This document shows positions 1 to 7,933 of a stretch of 12,640 nt of DNA, piece by piece; position 1 is the first letter of the stretch, and every line of letters begins with the position of its first letter. The stretch lies in assembly GCA_003647375.1 (NCBI GenBank), contig QMMS01000113.1, positions 1-12,640 on the forward strand, given 5' to 3'. The stretch comes from Deltaproteobacteria bacterium (GTDB lineage Bacteria; Desulfobacterota; Desulfobacteria; Desulfobacterales; B30-G6). The position numbers were made by a program, and so were the translations under genes. The notes below the pieces were generated by a model. That model saw nothing but the letters and a program-made list of their open reading frames with translations. It was not told the origin of the DNA and did not search any database.

Positions 1-2470
1 ATATCCATAAAGATCAGTATCACCACCTGCAAAAAATATGGGATCCTTGGCAGTCCATCTGCCTATGTCCGGGTCATAATCCCGATAGCCGAATCTCACG
101 AGGTTTGTATCTCTGTCATGCAGCCCACCTGCAAATCCGAAGGGAACTTCAAATGCTGGATCTGAATCACTTATGATGTTTCCAAAGGAATCGTAGTCAA
201 TCACTTTTACCACATTTCCGGAACCATCTACAACCATCCTTAATGAACCGACCTGATCATATACAAGATAATATCTGACACCGGTTTTGGTCATGGCAGC
301 AGGCATTCTTCCGTCTGCATATTCAAATCTCATAAGAAGGTTATCTCCACTGTCATATACTGCCAGAAGCCTGGTCAGTCCTTGCCACAGGTATTTCTCG
401 GTGATGGCACCATTTATCTTTTTGGCGATTCTCCTTCCGGAGGGGTCATGGATATATTCAATAAGTGTGCTGTCAGGCAGGATCACATTCAACAGCTCAC
501 CACGGGAGGAATAGTCATATTGCGTTACATCTGTGCCATCGGTTTTATTGATGAGAAATCCATCCAAGTCGTATTGATAGGAAACATTACCGGCGGTCAG
601 GAGGTGGTCTTCATCTGAATATGATAAGTTTCTGCCGGAGATACCTTTCAGGGTGTTCATCTCATAGATGCGGGTGCCATTCGCATTGTACTGATAGGCT
701 TCCACCAGCGAGTTGTCTTTGGTTACCGTCAGGAGTCTTCCCAGAGTGTCATATGTGTAAATATAATTAGATGTAACACCGGCAACTATTTCCGTTTTCT
801 GGATGATTCTACCATTGTTATCCCTGGTGAGGTTCCATGAATTGACAGCTATACCACTTACTGTCGAGTTCTCTGCCTCTACTTCAGCATATCCATTGAA
901 GGCGCGATCAAGATTCAGGGAGGAACTGCTCACTGTTTCAGGCAGGCCATTGTCCACATTCCGGGTGATGATGAATATTCCTGCGCCTGTCAAAAGCTCG
1001 TCATCGTCATATGCATAACCGGTTGTCTCTCCTGCATATGTAAAGGCTGTTACATTGAAATCATCATTATACTCGTAAAAAAGTGATTGATACAACGTGC
1101 CGTTCAAAATTTCGGCGGTTAATAGCTTTCCATCGTAACCATAGGTGATGCTGTCTGTCCCGTTGGCCATCGATTCCACCTTGTCGCCGCAAATATAGGT
1201 GTAATCGATATTACCTTCAGGGGTTAGAACCTGCATGAGCCTTGTGGTGTCATAGATATTGGTGATCTGGTCTCCTGAAGGAAAGTTGATTTGGGTCAAC
1301 TGCCTGTCTCCGTCATAATCAAAACTGTAGCTGCCGCTTATGGGTGTCTGGTAGAAATCATTCAGATTGACTTTGTTGTATCCAAATCCATGCTCTACGG
1401 TGTTTGGATTGGTAAGTACCGTCATATTGCCGTTGCCGTCGTATGAAAACCAGACCGATGAACTGTCCGGCCTGTCAATACGCGTGACACGTCCGACTTC
1501 ATCGTACGTATAGCTTGTGGTATGATTTTCTGCATCGGTAATGGATTCAAGGAAGCCTTGGGTATTATAAACATAAGCGGTTTCCCTAATTCCTGTAATG
1601 CTTGAAATCGGTCTGCCCCTGTCATCATAATCGTAGGTCGTATCATAGAGACCTGGAATAGAGATGCTGCTGGTTAGTAACGTGTCAGGGTAATAACCTA
1701 GTGCCGTGGTCCTTCCCTCTGAGGAAGTAACGGTTTTTTGAGACTCCAAATCATCTTCGATGGTCGTTGTTTTACCGTTCACAGCGATCGTTTCTGTAAT
1801 TGAACCAATACCACCGGTACTATAATCCGGAGCATACATCTTATCTCTGACTGTGGTTTTTTCCAGGCCTGATGGTGTTGCTTCTATCATTTCCCGGACG
1901 AACGCATACCTGTACTCGGGATCGATATTATTTTGGAAAGAAAGCGCCATACCACATGACAAAGATTTGGTTACATGCAGGCCGTCGTCCGAGCGGTTGT
2001 ACAAGGTTTCAGCGCCGGCAGGCCCTGTAATGGTGGACGCATAGGCACCGGTTGAGTCTGTAGTATCTTGATACGATGTGCTATTTCCTTCAGCTGTGAT
2101 GACCTGGATAAGACTATCGCCGTTGGCATATCTATCCTTGCTGTAACGCCAATTGCCCCCTTCTTCGTCGGTTACAAGGACAAGCCTTCCGTTGGCGTCG
2201 AACTGATGCTCAAACCAGTTCCCCTCCGGCTCGATTTTGTTCGTCATCAATCCTTCCGGGTCATACTCGAAATCAAAATAAGTTCCATCCGCATAGGTAA
2301 TTCGATTCAGGTGATTGTCTTCGTCGATGCTCAAAGTTGTTGTAATTCCATCAGGAGACGTAATGGATGTGGGGATACCATTCTCGTCTCTTGAAATATC
2401 TGTTTCATTGTCAAACCGGTCAACGATTGAAATTAGACGCCTGTTATCATCATATTCAAAGGAACGGAGA
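1..2470 (-). repeat. YD-repeat shell and start of RHS core in the giant gene
   Basis: From about residue 1200 the protein is a run of YD repeats, for example FEYDDNRRLISIVD, FEYDPEGLMTNKI, YTYDEVGRVTRID, FSYDGNGNMTVL, YTYDTLGRLLTVT and YIHDPSGRRIAKK. The region passes into the RHS-repeat-associated core: YDQVGSLRMVVDGSGNVV, then IDYDSFGNII, then FGYRDYDPDIGRWTAKDPI, ending at DLYGY at the window edge. In the family this core closes the cage and is followed within a few tens of residues by a variable C-terminal domain. The repeats are divergent at DNA level. Confidence 0.9.
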
Positions 2471-5400
2471 GTAATGCCTGTGTGTAAATCAACGGTTTTT
2501 GTATGAAAACCTGTTATGGAAATGGCATGGCCTTGAAGGTTTTCTTCAGAAAAAATATTTCCACCGGCCATAATTGTATCGGTGAATGAAGAGGGAAAAG
2601 AGACTTTTTTGACCAGATGATTGGTATTGTCGGCAATGAAAATATTTCCGTCATCATCGACTGCAATACCCAGCGGGTGTTTAAACTTGGCTAAGGTGGC
2701 GGGACCTGTGTTTCCATCCCAGGCATATGTCCCTGATCCGGCGACAGTTGTGATGATTCCGCTGGTATTCACCATTCTGATTCTAGAATTGCTATCATCT
2801 GCAATGTATACATTCCCGACATTGTCTACAGCTACGTCCCGGGGATAAAAAAGCTGAGCTTCGGTAGCGATACCGCCATCACCGCTGAATCCTCGACTGC
2901 TTGTCCCGGCAAAGGTGGTGATAATGCCGCTTGTGTCAACTTGCCTGATGACATGGGGGCCATATGCAGTGGCGTCGGTAGTATAGATATTGCCGGCTTG
3001 ATCAACAGCGACACCTTCCGGCTGGTAAATCTGTGCGTAAATGGCCAATCCACCGTCGCCGCTATAACCTGCTCCATTACCGCCGGCAATCGTTGTAATA
3101 ATACCGTTGGCATCAATCTTTCGGATACAGTTATTGTAGCTATCTGCAATGTACAGGTTTCCGATATCATCAACGGCAACACCTTTGGGGCCATAAAATT
3201 GTGCCTGGTCTGCCGGTCCGTTATCACCACTGTAGCCGGATGATCCGGGTATGCCTGCGATTGTATTGATGATGCCATTGGCATCGATTTTTCGAATACA
3301 GGAATTGCCATAATCTGAAAAATAAATATTCCCGTTACTATCGACCGCAATTCCGCCACAGCCTTCAATTCGTGCTTCGACTGCCGGCCCGCCATCACCA
3401 CTAAAACCCCATCCCTGGTAGAAACCGGTAAGGCTATTCATGATGCCGTTTGGATCTATTTTATAAATCACGCCGTAGAAATCTAGTGCGACATAAACAT
3501 TCCCCTCGGTGTCGACCGCCACTTTATTTGGAAAACCTAATGGAGAAAGACTACCACTGCCGGCAAATCTTTCAATCGTACGAACATTGTTGAACGCTGC
3601 CGTGCCATCTCCTCTGTGTAAAACGGAGACATCCTGCAGATTCATATGATGGTGATTCGAGATAGTCCATCCTTTGGCAAAATTTTTTGTGCCTTTACTT
3701 CGGGACGGGTGAATCATGAGGTCATTACTTTTGGTTAATATAATTTCCTGACGGGCAGGGATTTCTGTAGTTTCGACCCCTGGCTGCGCGAATGCCTGGT
3801 CAAAATCACCTGGCGTATAGTATATTAAATCATAAACAAATCCTATATTCACATGAGCTGGAATCGGCGTTTGAAGGGGTCTGCCCAGATAGTCCAAGCC
3901 ATCCCAAAAGAACTCCGCCACCTGATCAGGATCCGGCGACAGTTCCTGTTTTTGAATTGTACCGGCAATCGTGACAGTAACTTCAATTTTTTTAAGGACG
4001 TCCGGAACCGTTTCACCGCTTGCAGGAACCGTTATCACGGTGTTATAGCCTTCAGCCCGGCTGCTGGCATAATGCAGGGTTATATCCGTTCCAGGGATGG
4101 GCATGTCCTCGTGAACAATACGTCCGCGCTCTTCTACGAAGGAAGCCGTGTAGTTGCCATAGCAACCTTCATTACCGGCCGGACTCTGATCTGATTCCGG
4201 TCCAAAAATTGAATTTGGCCGTGTTGCCGCTTGGGGGGTTCCGGATGGAAGATTCCAGTCGCCAGGTGTAAAATGTGTTGTTTCTATACGCCAATACGTT
4301 GTTTCCGGTATATATTGCTGCGAATCTTCAAGCCCCAGGACCTCATCTGAGAATGACCCATTGTTATTAAGGTCATCCGGCTGATCGTCACCATCCGCAT
4401 CCAAAGCATCTACAATCGTATCTGTATTGGTATCCAGGAGTTTGACCACAACGCCATTATCGGATGGTTCCCATAATGCTCGATCCCGGTTATAAAACCC
4501 AGCCGGAATAACCACACCGACATCAAACCCTAAGAAGTTATCCACCCAAATCGCAATGGGATTTGAAAAGCGCACATTTTTTGCACCATCTACAGAAAGC
4601 TCTACACAATATGTATAAGCTGACGTAGGAGGTAGTTTTGCAGGCATTGATTCAGGTGTGGTATACTCGGTGGAGCGCGTGGTAATGGTGGTAAGCTCTC
4701 TTAAAACATTTCCGTTTGTATCTACTTCATAGGCTTTGTTGTCGCCTTTGAAGACTGTGGAACAGGACCTGCCTCCAAAAGCATCGGTCACCCGGGTGCC
4801 TTTATGGGTAATAACCGTTGATGGGTTATTATCAAACGTAAAAGTCGTAGCCGCCGGATCAGGTTCAATCAGGGCAATGGTTTCAGTAACGACAATGTCG
4901 TTATGACCCGTATTCACCTTCCTTTGACTCGAAAGATAATTCTCTTTTTGATAGACAATCGTCAGTACATTACCACCTTCGGCAGGAATGGAAAATCGTC
5001 CGGTTTCATCTGTTGCGGCTGTACCATACTCTGGATGATTGAGAATCTCCGTTTTTACACCTTCTAAGGGCGTGCCGGCAATATCGGTGACAAGCCCGGT
5101 TACAACAATAAACCTATCGCTACTATAGGACGCCAGGCTGGCATCTTCCGGGATAAGATCCTCATACTGTGTTCCGAACGATCCCTCGGGTTGGGGCTCG
5201 GGGGGGTGTCCAATCACCTTGACGGCTGCCCTAAGAAAGATCGGTCCATCCGCATTTGTTGCCGACAAAGAATAAGTGGTCGTATAATCCGGTGTGACAA
5301 CCCGGTTTCCGTTAGGTAATTCTTCACTAACAACAGGGCCGTCTTTAATGAATACAGTGTCATATCCATCCGCAGACCAGCTCAGAATTAAAGACTCACC

Positions 5401-6072
5401 ATAATCTATTTCAGTATCGGAGACTACCAGGCCTATCTGAGGTATTGTAACCACTTCCACTGTCGCCTGTTCAGAGATGCTCCCGCCGGGACCTGTGGCG
5501 GTAAGCGCATAGGTGGTCGTTTCGGTGGGTGAAACAGTTATCGATCCATTATCGGTCACCATTCCAATACCCGGGTCAATTGTTACTGTATCCGCAAGTG
5601 ATGTTGCCCATGAGAGTAGGGAGGATTCACCCTGAAGAATTGAATCCGGATCAACTGAAAATGAAACTGTGGGCGGTGGTGTCGAACTGTCGACATTTTT
5701 AATCTCAATATTGATTGAGGCCCCGGGAGAACCTCCAAGAAAAACGGTTATATCGTTTGAAGATTTCAAAGTAACATCTTTATATAAAACACTGTCATCG
5801 CCGGTTAAAAACTGAGTTAATGGAATCAATTTGCGATTTAAAAAGAGAAATCCAGCAGTGATCGTCATTTCAGGCGTATTTTTTGTAATGGTTATATTGC
5901 CTTCACCTGGAGTGGATACTGAAAACGAATGCCGAGAGAGATGTAAATGCCAACGACCAATTTCAAAGTTCTGGGGTCCAAAAACGGTTTGTTCAGCTGT
6001 ATGTGTTATCGGAGTAATGATGGTTAAAAGCAGAAAGAATACCAAAGAAAAGAAAATAGATTTTTTTATCAT
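1..6072 (-). CDS. Giant secreted Rhs/YD-repeat protein with Ig-like, TTR-like and NHL-propeller domains (C-terminus off window)
   Basis: Read on the minus strand from ATG at 6072, the frame stays open for 2024 codons to the window edge. AGGAGGG lies 5 bases before the ATG and fixes the start. Residues 1-25 form a Sec-type signal (MIKK, a long hydrophobic run, then THTA before EQ). Residues 26-125 are beta-rich and unrecognised. Two Ig-like domains follow (about 131-207 and 208-286; TTTYALTA and TTTYSLSA strands). A carboxypeptidase-regulatory-like domain (about 321-386; GLVTD, TDETGRFSIP) and an Asp/Asn-rich calcium-type stretch (548-577) come next. Residues about 830-1160 hold six NHL repeats, and 1200 onward hold YD repeats. 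The RHS-core signature GRWTAKDPI is at 2004-2012. The family forms a hollow beta shell, often enclosing a C-terminal toxin. That tip and any immunity gene lie beyond position 1. Export is inferred from the signal peptide; toxin function is unproven. I saw no frameshift by eye. Confidence 0.93.
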   Translation of the reverse strand, partial: MIKKSIFFSLVFFLLLTIITPITHTAEQTVFGPQNFEIGRWHLHLSRHSFSVSTPGEGNITITKNTPEMTITAGFLFLNRKLIPLTQFLTGDDSVLYKDVTLKSSNDITVFLGGSPGASINIEIKNVDSSTPPPTVSFSVDPDSILQGESSLLSWATSLADTVTIDPGIGMVTDNGSITVSPTETTTYALTATGPGGSISEQATVEVVTIPQIGLVVSDTEIDYGESLILSWSADGYDTVFIKDGPVVSEELPNGNRVVTPDYTTTYSLSATNADGPIFLRAAVKVIGHPPEPQPEGSFGTQYEDLIPEDASLASYSSDRFIVVTGLVTDIAGTPLEGVKTEILNHPEYGTAATDETGRFSIPAEGGNVLTIVYQKENYLSSQRKVNTGHNDIVVTETIALIEPDPAATTFTFDNNPSTVITHKGTRVTDAFGGRSCSTVFKGDNKAYEVDTNGNVLRELTTITTRSTEYTTPESMPAKLPPTSAYTYCVELSVDGAKNVRFSNPIAIWVDNFLGFDVGVVIPAGFYNRDRALWEPSDNGVVVKLLDTNTDTIVDALDADGDDQPDDLNNNGSFSDEVLGLEDSQQYIPETTYWRIETTHFTPGDWNLPSGTPQAATRPNSIFGPESDQSPAGNEGCYGNYTASFVEERGRIVHEDMPIPGTDITLHYASSRAEGYNTVITVPASGETVPDVLKKIEVTVTIAGTIQKQELSPDPDQVAEFFWDGLDYLGRPLQTPIPAHVNIGFVYDLIYYTPGDFDQAFAQPGVETTEIPARQEIILTKSNDLMIHPSRSKGTKNFAKGWTISNHHHMNLQDVSVLHRGDGTAAFNNVRTIERFAGSGSLSPLGFPNKVAVDTEGNVYVALDFYGVIYKIDPNGIMNSLTGFYQGWGFSGDGGPAVEARIEGCGGIAVDSNGNIYFSDYGNSCIRKIDANGIINTIAGIPGSSGYSGDNGPADQAQFYGPKGVAVDDIGNLYIADSYNNCIRKIDANGIITTIAGGNGAGYSGDGGLAIYAQIYQPEGVAVDQAGNIYTTDATAYGPHVIRQVDTSGIITTFAGTSSRGFSGDGGIATEAQLFYPRDVAVDNVGNVYIADDSNSRIRMVNTSGIITTVAGSGTYAWDGNTGPATLAKFKHPLGIAVDDDGNIFIADNTNHLVKKVSFPSSFTDTIMAGGNIFSEENLQGHAISITGFHTKTVDLHTGITLRSFEYDDNRRLISIVDRFDNETDISRDENGIPTSITSPDGITTTLSIDEDNHLNRITYADGTYFDFEYDPEGLMTNKIEPEGNWFEHQFDANGRLVLVTDEEGGNWRYSKDRYANGDSLIQVITAEGNSTSYQDTTDSTGAYASTITGPAGAETLYNRSDDGLHVTKSLSCGMALSFQNNIDPEYRYAFVREMIEATPSGLEKTTVRDKMYAPDYSTGGIGSITETIAVNGKTTTIEDDLESQKTVTSSEGRTTALGYYPDTLLTSSISIPGLYDTTYDYDDRGRPISSITGIRETAYVYNTQGFLESITDAENHTTSYTYDEVGRVTRIDRPDSSSVWFSYDGNGNMTVLTNPNTVEHGFGYNKVNLNDFYQTPISGSYSFDYDGDRQLTQINFPSGDQITNIYDTTRLMQVLTPEGNIDYTYICGDKVESMANGTDSITYGYDGKLLTAEILNGTLYQSLFYEYNDDFNVTAFTYAGETTGYAYDDDELLTGAGIFIITRNVDNGLPETVSSSSLNLDRAFNGYAEVEAENSTVSGIAVNSWNLTRDNNGRIIQKTEIVAGVTSNYIYTYDTLGRLLTVTKDNSLVEAYQYNANGTRIYEMNTLKGISGRNLSYSDEDHLLTAGNVSYQYDLDGFLINKTDGTDVTQYDYSSRGELLNVILPDSTLIEYIHDPSGRRIAKKINGAITEKYLWQGLTRLLAVYDSGDNLLMRFEYADGRMPAAMTKTGVRYYLVYDQVGSLRMVVDGSGNVVKVIDYDSFGNIISDSDPAFEVPFGFAGGLHDRDTNLVRFGYRDYDPDIGRWTAKDPIFFAGGDTDLYGY
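2598..3585 (-). repeat. Six tandem NHL repeats (beta-propeller) inside the Rhs gene
   Basis: Six repeats of about 57 codons (about 170 bp) follow the pattern P-x-G-V-A-V-D-x-x-G-N-x-Y-I-A-D-x-x-N-x-x-I-R-K-I-D, with each blade linked by a YSGDGGPA-like segment. The VAVD cores fall near 3515, 3343, 3170, 3005, 2828 and 2658. The second and third copies are the most alike (both carry CIRKIDANGII). The first copy is degenerate at YVALDFYGVIYKID, and the fourth has a two-residue insertion (ATAYGPHVIRQVD). Six NHL blades normally close into one beta-propeller, a binding or scaffold module. Confidence 0.9.
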
Positions 6073-6458
6073 GACAGCCCTCCTCATTTTTCATGCGCTT
6101 ATTTCACGATTTTATTGGGTCTATGATGTCAAGGCGTCATTTAAAATCAATCCTGCTCAATTACTCATTTATTGCGGTATTAATTTGCGTATAGACGATT
6201 ATAAAAAAACCATCCCGTAGCAATTGAATCTGTCGGTTTCGGGAAAACGACGTGCAATAGAATTATGTTTACTAAAGACAAACGGGTTGTTAGAAATGAA
6301 ATCAAACCTACCTTCAATACCCATCAATGTGTTGCGTTGAGGGGTTTAACCTTTAGCCTGTTGACCAGAATTTAGAGATTATAATTTCATGCTTGGAAGG
6401 GGTAAGATTTGGAGAAGCGTAGATTGTTTCAGGGATCGGACCGTTTTAATCAAGTGTT
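6073..6458. other. 386-bp gap holding the upstream region of the Rhs gene
   Basis: No coding region is recognisable here. On the minus strand a TATAAT hexamer lies at 6198-6203 and a TTGACA hexamer at 6128-6133. Neither has a well-placed partner, so the rhs promoter is only a guess; the TATAAT would give a leader of about 120 bases. A near-palindrome centred on ATTATAAT sits at 6375-6388. The stretch 6240-6458 next to the MFS remnant shows nothing I can name. Confidence 0.4.
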
Positions 6459-6803
6459 TCATTCATGCAATTGCTGGCAGAAGGTCTCCTTGGCAAAGGT
6501 AATAAGAATCGTTCCGAGAATGGATAAGCCAATTATTGCACCAAAGGCCATATGAAATGCGTTGAGGTCATATACCCGGGTTCCATTTTCTAATAATCCA
6601 TCCCATTTAAGATCAAGGACCAAGCCTATTGCGGGTTGTAAAATCATCGACCCCATTTCCATGCCCATATTGCTGATTCCTGAAACGGTTCCTGCCAAAG
6701 CCAACGGTACGGATTCCTTTACAAAAGCCATACCAATAACAATGGCACATGAGGCAAACCCCACAATGCTGAACAATACAATAAGAAGCCACAATATTTG
6801 CAT
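6459..6803 (-). pseudogene. C-terminal remnant of an MFS transporter
   Basis: The 114-residue frame reads like the last quarter to third of a major facilitator permease. It has a hydrophobic helix (about 1-28), the loop and helix LAGTVSGISNMGMEMGSMIL, then QPAIGLVLDLKWDG, a short loop with TRVYDL, and a final helix (about 82-106). MFS proteins usually have about 400-430 residues and 12 helices, so roughly nine helices are missing. The frame has a TGA two codons before the ATG, and none of the three minus-strand frames further upstream (6804-6870) looks like transporter sequence. This argues for a 5' deletion rather than a simple frameshift. The ATG is preceded by AGG only two bases away, a poor ribosome site. 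The alternative, a short expressed membrane peptide, is less likely. The substrate of the parent transporter is unknown. Confidence 0.7.
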
Positions 6804-6870
6804 CCTGATTCAACGTGTGTTAGGGGTAGCCAATTCAATTTTGTAGTAATTCTCAATAGAAAGGCTTACG

Positions 6871-7758
6871 ATGATCGCAGATCCTTATCTAATCCTGCTT
6901 CCATTGATCGTACTCGCTCTGGGTGGCTATATCTGCTCGTGGTTGTTCACCCTGTCGGAAGATACCCTCGTAAGGGTTGTTACCGATTTTTTTATGCCCA
7001 TGCTTGTCTTCTACTCACTTTACACATCCACAATAAAACTCGATGATACGATAAAACTAGGGGGGGCGGTAGGTTTTGTACTCTTGTTTTTGTTGATCGC
7101 GTCACTGGTTTACTGCCGTGTTTTCAACCTCGATAAACGCGCTGTTCTGCCGCCGATTATTTTTATGAACTCCGGCTTTCTTGGAATTCCTCTGATGGAG
7201 TTGTGGGGAGGTGCCGGGGCAGTGAGCCAGATCGTTATTTATGATCAGATCCAGACATTTTTTATTTTTACCCTCGGCATCTTTCTTGTGGCAGGCGGAT
7301 TCGCATTTTCAGGCCTGGTGGAGGTTTTTAAAACACCGCTGCTGTGGTCCATCATTTTGGGTTTCTGGTGTCGCTATGCAGATATTGAAATATCACAACC
7401 GCTGCTGGATGCATGTAAGTACAGTGGTGCCGGAGCTCCGGCTTTGGCGATTTTTGCCCTCGGGTGTTCATTGAGAAAACGCCGTCTGCGTGCGGATCCC
7501 CACTTGATATCGGGATTATTGATGCGATTTGTTTTTGGATTTATCGCCGGTGTATTAGCGGTGAACATATTCGGCATTACCGGTTCGGCCAGAATCGTTG
7601 TCGTTTCTGCATCCGCTCTGCCGTCGGCGGTTTTTTCGGTTATCCTGCCACTTCGCTATGGGGTGGATACCCGTTTTGCCGGCGCCATGGTCCTATTGTC
7701 CACACTATTGAGTATTTTCACGATTCCGGTCGTGTTCTATTTGAGCAGTAAACTTTAA
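6871..7758 (+). CDS. AEC-family (auxin efflux carrier-like) permease
   Basis: The 295-residue protein is almost entirely hydrophobic, with about ten predicted membrane helices, close to the usual 300-320 residues of the family (Mem_trans/AEC). Recognisable blocks are FFMPMLVFYSL (40-50) in the first half, the conserved MNSGFLGIPL (99-108), and the second-half loop SGAGAPALAIFALGCSL (185-201) followed by a basic stretch RKRRLR. An AAAGG ribosome site lies about six bases before the ATG. Family members move small carboxylates such as malate or malonate, or other organic anions, across the inner membrane; the substrate here cannot be read from sequence. It runs in the same direction as the acyl-CoA ligase 175 bp downstream, but a MITE-like element fills that gap, so co-transcription is uncertain. 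Confidence 0.88.
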   Translation: MIADPYLILLPLIVLALGGYICSWLFTLSEDTLVRVVTDFFMPMLVFYSLYTSTIKLDDTIKLGGAVGFVLLFLLIASLVYCRVFNLDKRAVLPPIIFMNSGFLGIPLMELWGGAGAVSQIVIYDQIQTFFIFTLGIFLVAGGFAFSGLVEVFKTPLLWSIILGFWCRYADIEISQPLLDACKYSGAGAPALAIFALGCSLRKRRLRADPHLISGLLMRFVFGFIAGVLAVNIFGITGSARIVVVSASALPSAVFSVILPLRYGVDTRFAGAMVLLSTLLSIFTIPVVFYLSSKL

Positions 7759-7759
7759 G

Positions 7760-7905
7760 TAGAAGCCATCTCAAAAAATGGGTTTTGGTTCAAGTTTAAG
7801 GCGGGCCCAAACTTCAACCCGCAGGCATACTGCAATATTCCGAGGAGTTGAAGCAAAGAACCAACACAGAAATTGGGCCAAAAAACTTTTTTGAGATCGC
7901 TTCTA
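7760..7905. mobile_element. MITE-like foldback element with terminal inverted repeats and TA borders
   Basis: AGAAGCCATCTCAAAAAA (7761-7778) is matched in reverse complement at 7887-7904 with one mismatch in 18. Each end is bordered by TA (7760-7761 and 7904-7905), as expected for a duplicated TA target, giving a body of about 142 bp. Further internal matches fold the element: TTGGTTC 7785-7791 with GAACCAA 7858-7864, and CTTCAAC 7812-7818 with GTTGAAG 7847-7853. GGCCCAA 7804-7810 can also pair with TTGGGCC 7873-7879. It has no coding capacity. It begins two bases after the stop of the AEC gene and ends about 20 bases before the next ribosome site. TA-targeting IS families (IS630, some IS5 groups) are candidate parents, but I cannot assign one. 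Confidence 0.75.
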
Positions 7906-7933
7906 ACATCTATGGTTGTAATTTGGAGGAGCA

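Noticed and set aside
2832..3401. A 189-codon open frame on the minus strand
   Set aside because: It lies in another frame of the same strand inside the NHL repeat region of the giant Rhs frame. The periodic repeat keeps alternative frames open, and the product resembles no protein family.
2598..3585. Regular ~170-bp periodicity considered as a CRISPR or satellite array
   Set aside because: The period is too long for CRISPR, repeats are divergent at DNA level, and the periodicity is fully explained by NHL protein repeats.
3853..4194. A 113-codon plus-strand frame
   Set aside because: It is antisense to the well-supported Rhs frame and its composition looks like a shadow.
6128..6133. Perfect TTGACA upstream of the Rhs gene considered as its -35 element
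   Set aside because: The only good -10-like match (TAAAAT) is 12 bases away, too close for a sigma70 promoter, so it is not called as a promoter.
5831..6220. A 129-codon plus-strand frame over the Rhs start
   Set aside because: It is antisense to the signal peptide, ribosome site and N-terminal domain of the Rhs gene, has no good ribosome site and no recognisable domain.
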